The notes beneath the pieces are model-generated. The model saw only the letters and a program-made list of their open reading frames with translations. It did no database searches and had not been told where the DNA came from. The position numbers were made by a program, and so were the translations under genes. A stretch of DNA of 64,000 nt from Paenibacillus oleatilyticus (GTDB taxonomy: Bacteria; Bacillota; Bacilli; Paenibacillales; NBRC-103111). Below are positions 9,563 through 18,260 of the stretch, piece by piece. Positions within the stretch are counted from its first letter, which is position 1, and each line of letters begins with the position of its first letter. Location: contig NZ_JAHNZO010000006.1 in assembly GCF_018998565.1 (NCBI RefSeq), forward strand, positions 124,001-188,000. The letters are read 5' to 3'.

Positions 9563-10588
9563 TTACTCTCCTTTTTGATACAGTTTTCCATTGGCAAGAT
9601 ATTTGTTTTTGTACATTGGCTTATAGTGTTTATATATTTCCATAAGAGTTCCCTCAAAAAGTTTATTTTCTCGTCTCCAATAATCTGTACCTTCTACATA
9701 AACAACGAAATTATTTGGTTCATTTGATTTTCGAATTTTAATTAAATTGTAGTTACTTTCATTTGTATAAACTGCGGTTCCCCATCCATATGAATTTACC
9801 TTGTTTTCAAATGTCTCGAAGTCATAATACACATATTCATCTTTTGAATCATCGATTGGCGAATAGTGATAGTCTCTCTCAAGTTTATCTATTAAGTCAG
9901 CATAATTTTCGACGCAATCTTCAGATATGACACCAATGATTTTATCTCCAAGCGATTTTCTTGTTTCGAAATGCGAGTAATATTTTCCTTTTTTATAAAA
10001 GTAATATTTTTTACCTTCATTATCGCCACGGTAACCATAGTAATCATATCTGCCCATATAAATCCATTCTTCATTGTCTTTTGTTCGATATGTTGCTCCA
10101 ATAATTAAATCTTTAGATTTAATATAATTTTTCTCTTGAAGAATTTTAGTGAATTGTGAAATTTCAACATAGTCTGGGGAACTTGTTGGGATTAGAATAA
10201 GCTCGTCACGATCCCAACCATAGACAAATTCACCATCTAACCCTTTTCCTTTGATTGAATTTGTATTTTCCAATATGTATAAGAGATTTAGAACACTGAT
10301 TTCAAACTCAAAATTACGTTCATCATGTACTCTGCAATATGTTTGCCTATGATTCCACCCGGATGAATAGCCACCTACTTTTTTATTTAAAACAAATCCG
10401 CTTGTAGGCAAATTTTCTAATTCTATTGTTTCAATATTTTTATCTACCCATTTATTCCATGAGTTTTCTTTTCTTAACTTGCCTTTTTCATCATAATAAA
10501 TTATGTATGCCAACTTACCTGTGTATGTCCCTTCTCTTTTTTGAAATCCAACTTTGATTATTTTTGGTATAAAAATAGTACTTTTCAT
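9563..10588 (-). CDS. Conserved phage protein of unknown function, 341 aa
   Basis: ATG 10588 after AGGAGGATACC. The N-terminus KVGFQKREGTYTGKLAYII and the GGYSSGWNHRQTYCRV segment match my memory of a widespread phage protein with no assigned function. Rich in Tyr and Trp, C-terminus resembles a repeat of small beta units. A 25-residue truncated paralogue of its N-terminus lies at 11369-11446 on the other side of an endonuclease gene. Confidence 0.75.
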   Translation of the reverse strand: MKSTIFIPKIIKVGFQKREGTYTGKLAYIIYYDEKGKLRKENSWNKWVDKNIETIELENLPTSGFVLNKKVGGYSSGWNHRQTYCRVHDERNFEFEISVLNLLYILENTNSIKGKGLDGEFVYGWDRDELILIPTSSPDYVEISQFTKILQEKNYIKSKDLIIGATYRTKDNEEWIYMGRYDYYGYRGDNEGKKYYFYKKGKYYSHFETRKSLGDKIIGVISEDCVENYADLIDKLERDYHYSPIDDSKDEYVYYDFETFENKVNSYGWGTAVYTNESNYNLIKIRKSNEPNNFVVYVEGTDYWRRENKLFEGTLMEIYKHYKPMYKNKYLANGKLYQKGE

Positions 10589-10597
10589 GGTATCCTC

Positions 10598-11365
10598 CTA
10601 ATCAATTATTTCAACCTCATAATTTAAAAGTGCTTGATACAAATTATTCGGAATTTTATTTTTATATTTGTTTGCAACTTCTTTTATATGTGCTTCCTTA
10701 TATGTTTTATAACAATTAAAAGCCTTCTTTTCTTCATTTATTTCAAAAGTTCCTATACAAACTCTTTTGTTAGTTATTTGATTCATATATTGTACTTTTA
10801 ATTTATTTATTTTTGAGTCGTAATGTACTCCTATAGGATATTTACCTCTTTTTGTATTGCATTTAACTAATATAGAATTAATATTATGTGGTACAAAAAC
10901 ACAAGTTTCTGGCGAATAAATCTTGTTACCTTTATAAAGAATATCCTTATCTAATTCAAGTTGTTCGCCATCAATATTATAATAATTTTCCTCACACCAT
11001 TTTGCGAAATTCTGATAATTATACCATTCTTCACATACTGTACAATCTGTATAGGATGTATTATTTTTGATTTTATCCCCATGACATCTATTTAGCATGT
11101 TAATCCATTTAGAATAAAATAAATTTGTTTTCCCATTAATTTTTGATTTATGCCTGCCATTTCCCATATACCCTATATTAAATACATAAGGAAAGTATGG
11201 ATTTTTAATAGATCCTTTTTTTATATGATCCCATTTTACGTTTTTTTCATACCCGAATTTATCCAAAAATTTTATTCTAATATTTCGGGTGTTAGTGTAT
11301 TTAATAATTATAAATTCACTACCCTGTCTATTCGTATAAATATTATTTTCTCTTTCTACTGTCAT
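10598..11365 (-). CDS. Freestanding HNH/AP2-type homing endonuclease
   Basis: 255 residues. The pattern FYSKWINMLNRCHG, YTDCTVCEEWYNYQNF, LDKDILYKGNKIYSPETC and FVPHNINS is the core of phage AP2/HNH endonucleases; the C-terminal third (YPIGVHYDSKINKLKVQY and GTFEINEEKKAFNCY) looks like an AP2 DNA-binding domain. It starts 4 nt after a truncated gene, apparently coupled to it (AGGTGA before ATG 11365). Such genes spread by cutting alleles that lack them. Confidence 0.8.
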   Translation of the reverse strand: MTVERENNIYTNRQGSEFIIIKYTNTRNIRIKFLDKFGYEKNVKWDHIKKGSIKNPYFPYVFNIGYMGNGRHKSKINGKTNLFYSKWINMLNRCHGDKIKNNTSYTDCTVCEEWYNYQNFAKWCEENYYNIDGEQLELDKDILYKGNKIYSPETCVFVPHNINSILVKCNTKRGKYPIGVHYDSKINKLKVQYMNQITNKRVCIGTFEINEEKKAFNCYKTYKEAHIKEVANKYKNKIPNNLYQALLNYEVEIID

Positions 11366-11368
11366 ATA

Positions 11369-11446
11369 TTATTCACCTATCAATGTATCCTCTCTCTTTT
11401 GAAAGCCACCCTTAATTTTCTCTGGAACAAATATATTAGTTTTCAT
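11369..11446 (-). pseudogene. Truncated N-terminal copy of the 341-aa phage protein
   Basis: ATG 11446 opens MKTNIFVPEKIKGGFQKRED and stops at TAA 11369 after 25 codons. It is clearly related to the first 23 residues of the 9563-10588 protein (MKSTIFIPKIIKVGFQKREG). The remainder is missing and the homing endonuclease gene follows at once, so this is either the remnant of an invaded allele or a short lead-in gene for the endonuclease. Confidence 0.75.
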
Positions 11447-11470
11447 TATCATCATCCTTTCATTTTCCTT

Positions 11471-11488
11471 ATAAAAATAGTGTCTTAT
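11471..11488. repeat. 18-bp intergenic palindrome copy
   Basis: ATAAAA-ATAGTG-TCTTAT with flanking CC and GG; one arm has one change. Confidence 0.5.
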
Positions 11489-11691
11489 AGGTTAAATTTA
11501 AGTACTTCACACATTTCCTTTTTCTTAATAAAGCTCAAGCCATCGAGTAAAACTACTTCTCTCGGTTCATGCGTTCTTTCCACTTTGCCTCCATTTTCTT
11601 CGTACAATTTTATTAGATCTTCAATGGATATCTGTTGTCCCTGTTCGTTATACATAGCTCCATCTGTGATGTTAAAATAAATTGAAAACAT
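11485..11691 (-). CDS. Hypothetical protein, 68 aa
   Basis: I start at ATG 11691 (GGGAG upstream). The longer frame to 11859 overlaps the Ser-rich gene out of register and is unlikely. Begins MFSIYFNITDGAMYNEQG and contains ISIEDLIKLYEENGGKVER. Unknown. Confidence 0.55.
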   Translation of the reverse strand: MFSIYFNITDGAMYNEQGQQISIEDLIKLYEENGGKVERTHEPREVVLLDGLSFIKKKEMCEVLKFNL

Positions 11692-11728
11692 ACTTTTCTC
11701 AACTCCCGATGCAATCGTTGTTTTATTA

Positions 11729-12004
11729 TCAGTCTGACGAACTGCTTCCCGAATCATAGGAACTATCTGTATCGTAAGAAGAACCAGAATCATATGAGCT
11801 TCCGCTGTCGTTTGAACTATTCCAATCAGAACTCGAACTTGAATATGACGAGCTTTCAATAATACTGTCGATCAAAGGATATGTAGTGACATCGTTACTG
11901 GAACTATAATAGCTATTTGTAACTGATACGACATTATAACTACTTCTGCACCGTGGACAAGTGCCACTTCTAAATTTCACTCTACATCTTTTACATGCTT
12001 TCAT
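11729..12004 (-). CDS. Zinc-finger protein with Ser/Asp/Tyr repeat tail, 91 aa
   Basis: ATG 12004 after AAAGGAGGATAAA. The N-terminus CKRCRVKF...CPRCRSS is a C-x2-C ... C-x2-C finger. From about residue 50 the chain is almost only Ser, Asp, Tyr and Gly, with GSSYDSGSSYDTDSSYDSGS. Low-complexity tails like this usually act as flexible linkers or condensate-forming segments; the role here is unknown. Confidence 0.65.
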   Translation of the reverse strand: MKACKRCRVKFRSGTCPRCRSSYNVVSVTNSYYSSSNDVTTYPLIDSIIESSSYSSSSSDWNSSNDSGSSYDSGSSYDTDSSYDSGSSSSD

Positions 12005-12065
12005 TTTATCCTCCTTTATATTCCGATCAAATTGTAGATTTATTTGCTTTCTATACTAATCATTT

Positions 12066-12620
12066 CTACATTCGAATAGAACTTTTCCAGCATTCATATT
12101 TGTCTATTTTTACTGTTTTAATGATATTTCTATTGAAGTGTTCACCACACCATCTACACTTGCGATTGTTTTTATTTATTATGTAATAACGGTTATTGTA
12201 TTGATTGTTAAAGTCATAATGTTCAGAATCGAACATGCAACGCCCAATTCTTATATATGTATTTAGAAACCAATCTGTTACATCAATCATATGATTAGGA
12301 AGAAACGTACATAGGGAGAATCGAGTTGGTTTATTCTTCCGTAATGCATCCATAAGAAAATAGCCAGAAATCATTTGCCCATCTGGGTCAATCATGACTT
12401 GTCGTAGTATGTTTTGCTCTTTGTGTATATTCTTGTGAAATTCAATATGGGAGCCATCCCAACGACTTTTTGCATTAAACCATATTTTTATTTGTTCTAA
12501 ATTATTGTTTTTTCTTTTTGAAATCCCTTTAAATAGATTATATAATTTACGATTATGCTTTCCATTTTCATCATTGGAATTAGGCCTAATTTTTTGTAAA
12601 AAGTCATTATCAAGAATCAT
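12066..12620 (-). CDS. Hypothetical protein with C-terminal Cys pair, 184 aa
   Basis: ATG 12620 after GAGGAAGTGATAAC. Tyr/Asn-rich, with CRWCGEHFNRN near residue 155 and WFNAKSRWDGSH earlier. The CxxC could be part of a metal-binding or HNH-like fold, but no catalytic set is evident. Unknown. Confidence 0.65.
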   Translation of the reverse strand: MILDNDFLQKIRPNSNDENGKHNRKLYNLFKGISKRKNNNLEQIKIWFNAKSRWDGSHIEFHKNIHKEQNILRQVMIDPDGQMISGYFLMDALRKNKPTRFSLCTFLPNHMIDVTDWFLNTYIRIGRCMFDSEHYDFNNQYNNRYYIINKNNRKCRWCGEHFNRNIIKTVKIDKYECWKSSIRM

Positions 12621-12629
12621 TTATTGTTA

Positions 12630-13130
12630 TCACTTCCTCTTTTTCAATTCTTCTAAGTACTTTTCTTCATACTCGATCTCAGTGATTGACTCAACAAGCC
12701 CCTTCGTTCTTTCTTCCAAATTAAAATCGGTTTTATAATAAATGTCATTCTCACTTGTTACAAAGCTTTCTAGGTGTTGTCCTTGAAGCATCATTACTCC
12801 ATACATAAAATTAATAGTCTGCAATCCTTGGAAATCAGTAAGACCCTCATCAGCGATTATTTTCTTGTAGGCATCCATAATTTCTCTTGCACGTTTTGTA
12901 TTACTTTTTAACTTTCCATTTTTATTAAACAATTTTTTATTTTCATCTCTAGTAAGTTGATTCGTATTAATCCATAGTTCATCTACTACCAAAGCCATTT
13001 CAGTTATATTTTCATTCAGTAATGCACCAATTTTAGCAAATACATTTTTCCATAGTGGTCTTTGTTCAAGGTGTTTTTTAATCGCTTTATCGTAATTGGT
13101 CCCTCGTTTAATCTTAAAGCATTGCTTCAT
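12630..13130 (-). CDS. Hypothetical helical protein, 166 aa
   Basis: ATG 13130 after GAGGTGCGAA. Mostly helical, basic N-terminus, ends YLEELKKRK. Nine bases upstream of the next gene, clearly in the same operon. No family recognised. Confidence 0.65.
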   Translation of the reverse strand: MKQCFKIKRGTNYDKAIKKHLEQRPLWKNVFAKIGALLNENITEMALVVDELWINTNQLTRDENKKLFNKNGKLKSNTKRAREIMDAYKKIIADEGLTDFQGLQTINFMYGVMMLQGQHLESFVTSENDIYYKTDFNLEERTKGLVESITEIEYEEKYLEELKKRK

Positions 13131-13168
13131 TTCGCACCTCTTCGTCTTAATGATCGTTTTTTATGCTT

Positions 13169-13462
13169 TTAAACTATTAATTTATTGTTTGCTACATCAT
13201 ATTCATATTTTTCTTGTTCACTTACATTAATAATCTTGTTATCTTCGGTTTTGAACATGTCCATGACTTTATTACTTTTAACAACGAATCTCAAATGATA
13301 ATAGCCAAGTGTTCTTGATCCATCATTATGTAGCACCAACACCTTGCCGAGACTTACCGCACGTTTAATCTTATATTCAATTTCGCTAAAGCTATCACAT
13401 TTGCTGGAACTGAGAGGGCAATTCACCTGAAAGCTATCAACTACATTTTTTGATATTTTCAT
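13169..13462 (-). CDS. Hypothetical protein, 97 aa
   Basis: ATG 13462 after GAGGTGTAAAAT. Contains beta-rich LGKVLVLHNDGSRTLGYYHL. It is the first gene after the primase terminator, so it probably begins a new transcript; the roughly 120 bp between terminator and start should hold its promoter, which I could not place with confidence. Confidence 0.65.
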   Translation of the reverse strand: MKISKNVVDSFQVNCPLSSSKCDSFSEIEYKIKRAVSLGKVLVLHNDGSRTLGYYHLRFVVKSNKVMDMFKTEDNKIINVSEQEKYEYDVANNKLIV

Positions 13463-13586
13463 ATTTTACACCTCATAAGTATGTATTATTTACTTCCTTC
13501 AAATTTCTCATCTCTACTGCTTTCCTTCCCTTCTTAACCACCTTCATTTCCATATTTTATTAATGAGTAAAATATAGCATATTGCC

Positions 13587-13626
13587 AAAAATTGCGCAAG
13601 CAGTAATTTAAGACTTGCGCAATTTT
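13587..13626 (-). terminator. Rho-independent terminator after primase
   Basis: AAAATTGCGCAAG and CTTGCGCAATTTT form a 13-bp stem around a 13-nt loop. Reading in the minus direction it is followed by a T run, so it ends the ligase-helicase-primase transcript. The rest of 13463-13714 shows no gene. Confidence 0.85.
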
Positions 13627-13714
13627 AATTATTTTACTTCTTAAATCTCCGATAAAAGGTGGATTTCATCGGAATACCTAGATCAAAAAAGTCAGTATTT
13701 ATAAGGGTTTTTAC

Positions 13715-14797
13715 CTAAGCAAAAATTCTATATTTATAACTTTTTTGGTAAAGTTCATTGAAGACATCCTTCCCCAGATCCACAGGACTATGCTTCAGAT
13801 CCTCAGATAACAGGTTGGTTTCTCCATCCCACATTGCATAAACCAATCTTGCATTTGTAAATTTCTTTGCTTGTTTTTTGAAATCATCTGGATTCTTATC
13901 TTTATCCAGTGCTAATATTATTTTTATTTCGATACCCAAATTCTTTATCATCTGTATTTGATAAATACTTAGGTCATCCCCCCCAATAGCAACACAATTG
14001 CGATATCCAAACTGTGTTGCTAACCAACAAGATTTTTCCCCTTCAAAAATGATAATTTCTTTTTTTTCTAAGATATAATACAGTGCTCTATGCCAATTAT
14101 AAAGCTCAATCATTTTATTAAAATTGTAAAGGTAGAGAAATTTATATATCCCTTTTTGTTTGTATAGTGGATCAATTGTACGCCCCTTTACAGACACAAT
14201 ATCTCCATATTGATTATGTATTGGATACACTACTCTTTCAGTAAGCAAATCAAAACCAACTTGAAATTCAACTTGTATTTCATATTTAATTCCTTCTTGG
14301 ATATAAGGTAAATAAGGATACAACACAAATTGATTCATTATCTCATCAGGAAGAATTAAATTTTCATATGTATCATCTAAGACTTTTTTGTTTCTCTTCT
14401 TCTTTACTTCTTTTAACCACTTTAAAGGATCTTCAACTGGACTATTGTGAGTATTGGTTATAAGTTCTTTGTATCCTAGATTTTCACATATCCAACGTTT
14501 AGCTTTGGGTAAATTTTTATTCTGCTGCTCTTCACTATAACAGTCAAAAACAATAAAGGAGACAAGCCCAAAGATATCCCCTTGAGAAAATCCTTTAGAG
14601 CGTACACGGCAAGATAAGTTTTCATTTACATAGATTTGAACACTTCTTTTATTATTCGAATTAAATTTATGTGGTAGTTGTGCCTCATATCTATTACCTT
14701 TTGGGGTAATATGTTCACACTCCATACGCACTAAAATTTCTTCGAATCTGTCTTCATTTAAAATTCTATCTTTTATTAATTTAAATTCATTCTCCAT
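13715..14797 (-). CDS. DnaG-type TOPRIM primase (SPbeta YorJ-like)
   Basis: Synthesises RNA primers for lagging-strand replication. The TOPRIM acidic motifs are visible as IIIFEGEKSCW (about residue 250) and ILALDKDKNPDD (about 295). The N-terminal region has the SKGFSQGDIFGLV stretch typical of the zinc-binding domain of phage primases, but a canonical CHC2 finger is not complete. It lies directly after the helicase gene, its functional partner, and a strong terminator follows. Confidence 0.9.
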   Translation of the reverse strand: MENEFKLIKDRILNEDRFEEILVRMECEHITPKGNRYEAQLPHKFNSNNKRSVQIYVNENLSCRVRSKGFSQGDIFGLVSFIVFDCYSEEQQNKNLPKAKRWICENLGYKELITNTHNSPVEDPLKWLKEVKKKRNKKVLDDTYENLILPDEIMNQFVLYPYLPYIQEGIKYEIQVEFQVGFDLLTERVVYPIHNQYGDIVSVKGRTIDPLYKQKGIYKFLYLYNFNKMIELYNWHRALYYILEKKEIIIFEGEKSCWLATQFGYRNCVAIGGDDLSIYQIQMIKNLGIEIKIILALDKDKNPDDFKKQAKKFTNARLVYAMWDGETNLLSEDLKHSPVDLGKDVFNELYQKSYKYRIFA

Positions 14798-14819
14798 TTT
14801 TCACTTCCCATTAAGAAGC

Positions 14820-16358
14820 TTATTTATTTACACCATTATTTCTAACCTGCGCATAGGCTACTTCCTTCCAGATGTTCAAGTCAGAAATAACCTCAAAAAT
14901 TATTTGCTCGTCTTCAGATCCCTCACGATTTTTTGGTAAGAAGAGAATCAGATACTTTTTCTCAGGGTCAAGTACATATTTTTCCTTATGCCACTTCCCA
15001 TCAGATTTATTCTTCTCATAATTGTATGCATAAATTGCATTTTTTTCGCCATCATACTCATCTGAATAAATTAGCCTACCAGCCATAACAATAGCTGCAA
15101 CTTCAACAATCTCCATAGACTTGCCAATACTGTCTAAATCAATGTAGCGAAACTCTTTTCCGATTTTCATCTGTACAGTTGCCAAGGTGGCACAATTATT
15201 TGCCTCTTCTTTGATACAATCGTACAATTCTTGTGCGGAATTAGAAAATGCAAGCCATCTGTCGCCTTCTTGAGTGAGGTCTGGTTTAAAAGTGTCGAAA
15301 TAAATATGTTTATATCCAAGCGGTCTATATAACTCAATACGACTGATTACATCTTCTATCCGATACTTTTTAAGAACAATAAGTTTGATAAAATCAGGCT
15401 GATTCTGCTTAAGCCACGCGGCAGCTTCTTTAAGTATTTTTTTATTTTCTTCTGAATACTTTCCTCTATTTACTACATCGCGAGGTATTGGTTTCTTGAG
15501 AATTCTAGAAGCAACAGTTGCAAGCAAGCGAGCTTGCCATCTCTTTTTACCTTCCTCATTAACGAATATCAGCGCTTTCTCAAAACTCAAATTATTTTCT
15601 GGATCAAGTGCTTTTACATTATGCTCAAAAATAGACAATACATATTTTTCCGTAACTATACTACTTTTCCCGACACCGGATGATAAAACAAGATACATTA
15701 GATTTCCAAGTTTTTGCCCATTAATTTTTTTAGACAGTCTTGGAGACTCAAACAAAGGCAATCCTACCTCTTCACCCTCATCAAGTTCATCTACAACTTC
15801 TTCGATATCTTCTGTTAGATTATACTCAACTACATCGCCTGAATTAATCTGTGAAAAAGCAGTTTTAAATTTATGCTGACAAAATGACAATAACTGTTTC
15901 AGTGACATTTTCGCTAATTTATGTATAAATTCTGTACTATGTACATTTAAGAATCCTAGTTCTTGAAGATTTCTCAGACTCTCATACTTTTGAACCTCGC
16001 TGAAATGATACTCATCGTTCCCTTGGTCTTTATTGCACTCTTCCATGAGCGCTGCCATTGTTTCATATCCACCAAAATCATTATATATTTCAAGTAAAGA
16101 TTTTTTATCAATTTCCTTTGGTCTAGACACCAAGAAAGAATATACTGTTGTATCCTCAAATGATCTAATGCCGTTTTCATACATTTCTTTACCTATGTAA
16201 TAAAAAAAGTGCCATATGTTCTTTGTAAAAGTTTCTTTTACAATCTTGTGAGATTTATATTTCGTGTATAAAGTTGGCTTATTCCAAAGATACCCACAGA
16301 ACATGCTTTCATGAATTTCGGATGGAACTACGAATTCTTCAATGTATTTAACAGAAAT
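14820..16358 (-). CDS. Replicative DnaB-type helicase (SPbeta YorI-like), apparent AUU start
   Basis: Hexameric 5'-3' helicase for phage replication. Walker A is SSGVGKSS and Walker B is HIYFDTFKPD; the C-terminal RecA-like fold is complete. The first in-frame ATG (16304) has no ribosome site, but the frame is open back to an ATT at 16356-16358, placed 8 nt after GAGGAG, directly behind an in-frame TAA. The added N-terminus (ISVKYIEEFVVPSEIHES) reads as protein. So translation very likely begins at AUU. The C-terminus meets the primase gene. Confidence 0.9.
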   Translation of the reverse strand: MSVKYIEEFVVPSEIHESMFCGYLWNKPTLYTKYKSHKIVKETFTKNIWHFFYYIGKEMYENGIRSFEDTTVYSFLVSRPKEIDKKSLLEIYNDFGGYETMAALMEECNKDQGNDEYHFSEVQKYESLRNLQELGFLNVHSTEFIHKLAKMSLKQLLSFCQHKFKTAFSQINSGDVVEYNLTEDIEEVVDELDEGEEVGLPLFESPRLSKKINGQKLGNLMYLVLSSGVGKSSIVTEKYVLSIFEHNVKALDPENNLSFEKALIFVNEEGKKRWQARLLATVASRILKKPIPRDVVNRGKYSEENKKILKEAAAWLKQNQPDFIKLIVLKKYRIEDVISRIELYRPLGYKHIYFDTFKPDLTQEGDRWLAFSNSAQELYDCIKEEANNCATLATVQMKIGKEFRYIDLDSIGKSMEIVEVAAIVMAGRLIYSDEYDGEKNAIYAYNYEKNKSDGKWHKEKYVLDPEKKYLILFLPKNREGSEDEQIIFEVISDLNIWKEVAYAQVRNNGVNK

Positions 16359-16370
16359 TTAAATCACTCC

Positions 16371-16934
16371 TCACAACAGTTCCGATATATCCGTTTCATC
16401 TTTTTTCTTTTTTGATGCTGTAAATTCATAATCTAATGACATATCTTTATCAATTATTTTAGTTTGTAATTTCTCCTGCTTCATAAGTTTTAATTTGTGA
16501 TTATAAGCATCTATTAAACTATTTCTCACAATAGATAGGCAATAATACATTTCTCCGAGCTTCGTTTCAAAAGTCATGTTTAGAAGAGCATCTTCAATTT
16601 TCTTTTTGCAAAAGTCATATGTATAACTTAGTGCATTATACGGAACGCCACATTTATATTTTTTATTTACTTTACCTAATAGTCCTGAATCATTTCTTAT
16701 TTCTTCAATTTTCATATAAAACAACGGAGGAATATCAATTGTTTTTTCAATGCCATGAATTTTTAATAATTTATAATATAATTCATCTTTTTGCTCTTGT
16801 TCCTTTTCTAAAAACCTTTTATGAGCAATATACTCATTTAAACACTCCCTTTCATGAAAGTACATATTATTATATTTTACTTTTTTGGATTCATCAAGTA
16901 CTAAGCATCTTCTACACTTGGTTTTTCTTGCCAA
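16371..16934 (-). CDS. Hypothetical replication-cluster protein with treble-clef finger, 187 aa
   Basis: TTG 16934 after GAGGTGATACT. N-terminus CRRCLVLDESK then YFHERECLNEY gives Cys-x2-Cys and His/Cys ligands of a treble-clef-like finger; the rest is helical. Lies between ligase and helicase, 12 nt before the helicase AUU, so it may be a helicase loader or replication accessory protein. That role is inferred from position only. Confidence 0.7.
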   Translation of the reverse strand: MARKTKCRRCLVLDESKKVKYNNMYFHERECLNEYIAHKRFLEKEQEQKDELYYKLLKIHGIEKTIDIPPLFYMKIEEIRNDSGLLGKVNKKYKCGVPYNALSYTYDFCKKKIEDALLNMTFETKLGEMYYCLSIVRNSLIDAYNHKLKLMKQEKLQTKIIDKDMSLDYEFTASKKKKDETDISELL

Positions 16935-16943
16935 AGTATCACC

Positions 16944-17774
16944 TCATGTCAAAAACCCCTGAAAAACAGGTATTCTCATTAATCCAGATTTATAATAATC
17001 TCTAAACTTAACCCTACATTTAAGCAATGGCTCAACAAATATAAACTGATTGTTTTCACTGATTTTACTTCGCCTCAATATAGGCCAAGCCAAAACCCTT
17101 GCTTCTTTTGTGATTCCATGCTCCATAGTTCCCATTGGCCTAATTTTATTTCCTTCTTTAACACCAATTAACCACGAAAAATCCTTCTTATTGTATCCCG
17201 TAATAAAGACTTCACTTTCTTTCCAGTTAATCACTTTAACCCAAGACCATGATCTTGTTCCTACTTCATATTTACTTTGCTTCTTCTTGATTACAATCCC
17301 TTCAAGACCATATTGCTTCACAATATCAAAGTATTGAGTTGCACTGCCAGTTACAGGCCTTACCCGTGTATAGTAAGGTGTCTCCTCAAAGGATTCCTCC
17401 AGAAGTTCCTTACGGCGGTGAAGTGGAAGTCCTGTAACATCGATCCCTCGATACATCAATATATCAAAAGCGCAAAATGTCACTTGATGCTTCAACTTCT
17501 TAGATTTGAATCTCGCATTACAGGCTTCAAAATCTGGCTTGCCTTGTTCATCCGTAACAATCAGTTCCCCATCAAGGACCGTTCCCTTTTCAAGTGGAGC
17601 ATCATGCAACTCAGGGTATTTATCTGTAGCATCTGTATTTTTTGTATAGAGCCTCAAACTTTCCATGTTAGAGACAATTAATCTTATGCCATCCAGTTTC
17701 AACTCTGTAATGCAGTTAGGATCATCAAATGGCAAGTTATTTTTTGCATACTGTAAAAGCATTGGCTTTATCAT
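16944..17774 (-). CDS. ATP-dependent DNA ligase (SPbeta YoqV-like)
   Basis: Seals nicks in phage DNA using ATP. Motif I is ELKLDGIRLI with the adenylated lysine at residue 26; GTVLDGELIV is motif III; EGIVIKKKQSKYEVGTRSW contains motifs IV-V. The length of 276 residues is the minimal nucleotidyltransferase plus OB fold. Start at ATG 17774 after GGGTGATAGTTG. It heads the ligase-helicase-primase operon. Confidence 0.93.
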   Translation of the reverse strand: MIKPMLLQYAKNNLPFDDPNCITELKLDGIRLIVSNMESLRLYTKNTDATDKYPELHDAPLEKGTVLDGELIVTDEQGKPDFEACNARFKSKKLKHQVTFCAFDILMYRGIDVTGLPLHRRKELLEESFEETPYYTRVRPVTGSATQYFDIVKQYGLEGIVIKKKQSKYEVGTRSWSWVKVINWKESEVFITGYNKKDFSWLIGVKEGNKIRPMGTMEHGITKEARVLAWPILRRSKISENNQFIFVEPLLKCRVKFRDYYKSGLMRIPVFQGFLT

Positions 17775-17837
17775 CAACTATCACCCAATGCCATTGTACT
17801 CCTGTTAGCCTATCATTTGCACAGATTATTACTGGAA

Positions 17838-17843
17838 ATTATA
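17838..17843 (-). promoter_or_regulatory. Candidate -10 element for the ligase operon
   Basis: TATAAT on the minus strand, about 65 nt before the ligase start, in the gap between the yolD hairpin and ligase. No convincing -35 was found at the right distance, so this is tentative. Confidence 0.35.
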
Positions 17844-17890
17844 CACACATTATTTCTTGGGTAATCACAATATTTTATGTTTATCGACAA

Positions 17891-17912
17891 TTCACGGAAC
17901 CTAGTCCGTGAA
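17891..17912. terminator. Hairpin after yolD
   Basis: TTCACGGA, loop ACCTAG, TCCGTGAA, a perfect 8-bp stem just downstream of the uvrX-yolD operon. The T-tract is weak, so it could be a terminator or a palindromic operator for the following promoter. Confidence 0.55.
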
Positions 17913-17921
17913 AACTTCTAT

Positions 17922-18260
17922 TTATGAATCAACAATTTTCGTTGATAAAACCTCAGAAAAATCGATCCACTCGTAGCCTTCATCAAAATCCAACTTGAAT
18001 TTCTTCTGATGATGAATCGAAGTAACAACTCCAATTTCTTTGCGATTGCCCCACTCTCCAAAAATCAACACTTCCAGTGTTTCCTTTTGAGCATATGATC
18101 GAGCCACATTTTCATTGATAAGTGTTATCTCGTCCTCATGAAGTACAGGCATCTTCGACCTAGTTAATTCTTTGTTTGATTTTAGAATCTGAGACCTATG
18201 CTCGGGCAACATCATCCGTGAAGATTCCCAAAGACCATTTCCTTGAAGTTTTTTACTCAT
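17922..18260 (-). CDS. yolD: YolD-family protein
   Basis: 112 residues. YolD-like proteins are found directly after Y-family polymerase UvrX/YqjW genes in Bacillus and its phages and are thought to be damage-response partners. The MMLPEHRSQI and GYEWIDFSEVL segments are characteristic. It overlaps uvrX by 4 nt (ATGA), so the two are translationally coupled. Confidence 0.9.
   Translation of the reverse strand: MSKKLQGNGLWESSRMMLPEHRSQILKSNKELTRSKMPVLHEDEITLINENVARSYAQKETLEVLIFGEWGNRKEIGVVTSIHHQKKFKLDFDEGYEWIDFSEVLSTKIVDS

Noticed and set aside
11150..11680. Plus-strand open frame of 176 codons
   Set aside because: Antisense to the homing endonuclease and neighbouring genes; composition is that of an AT-rich shadow frame.
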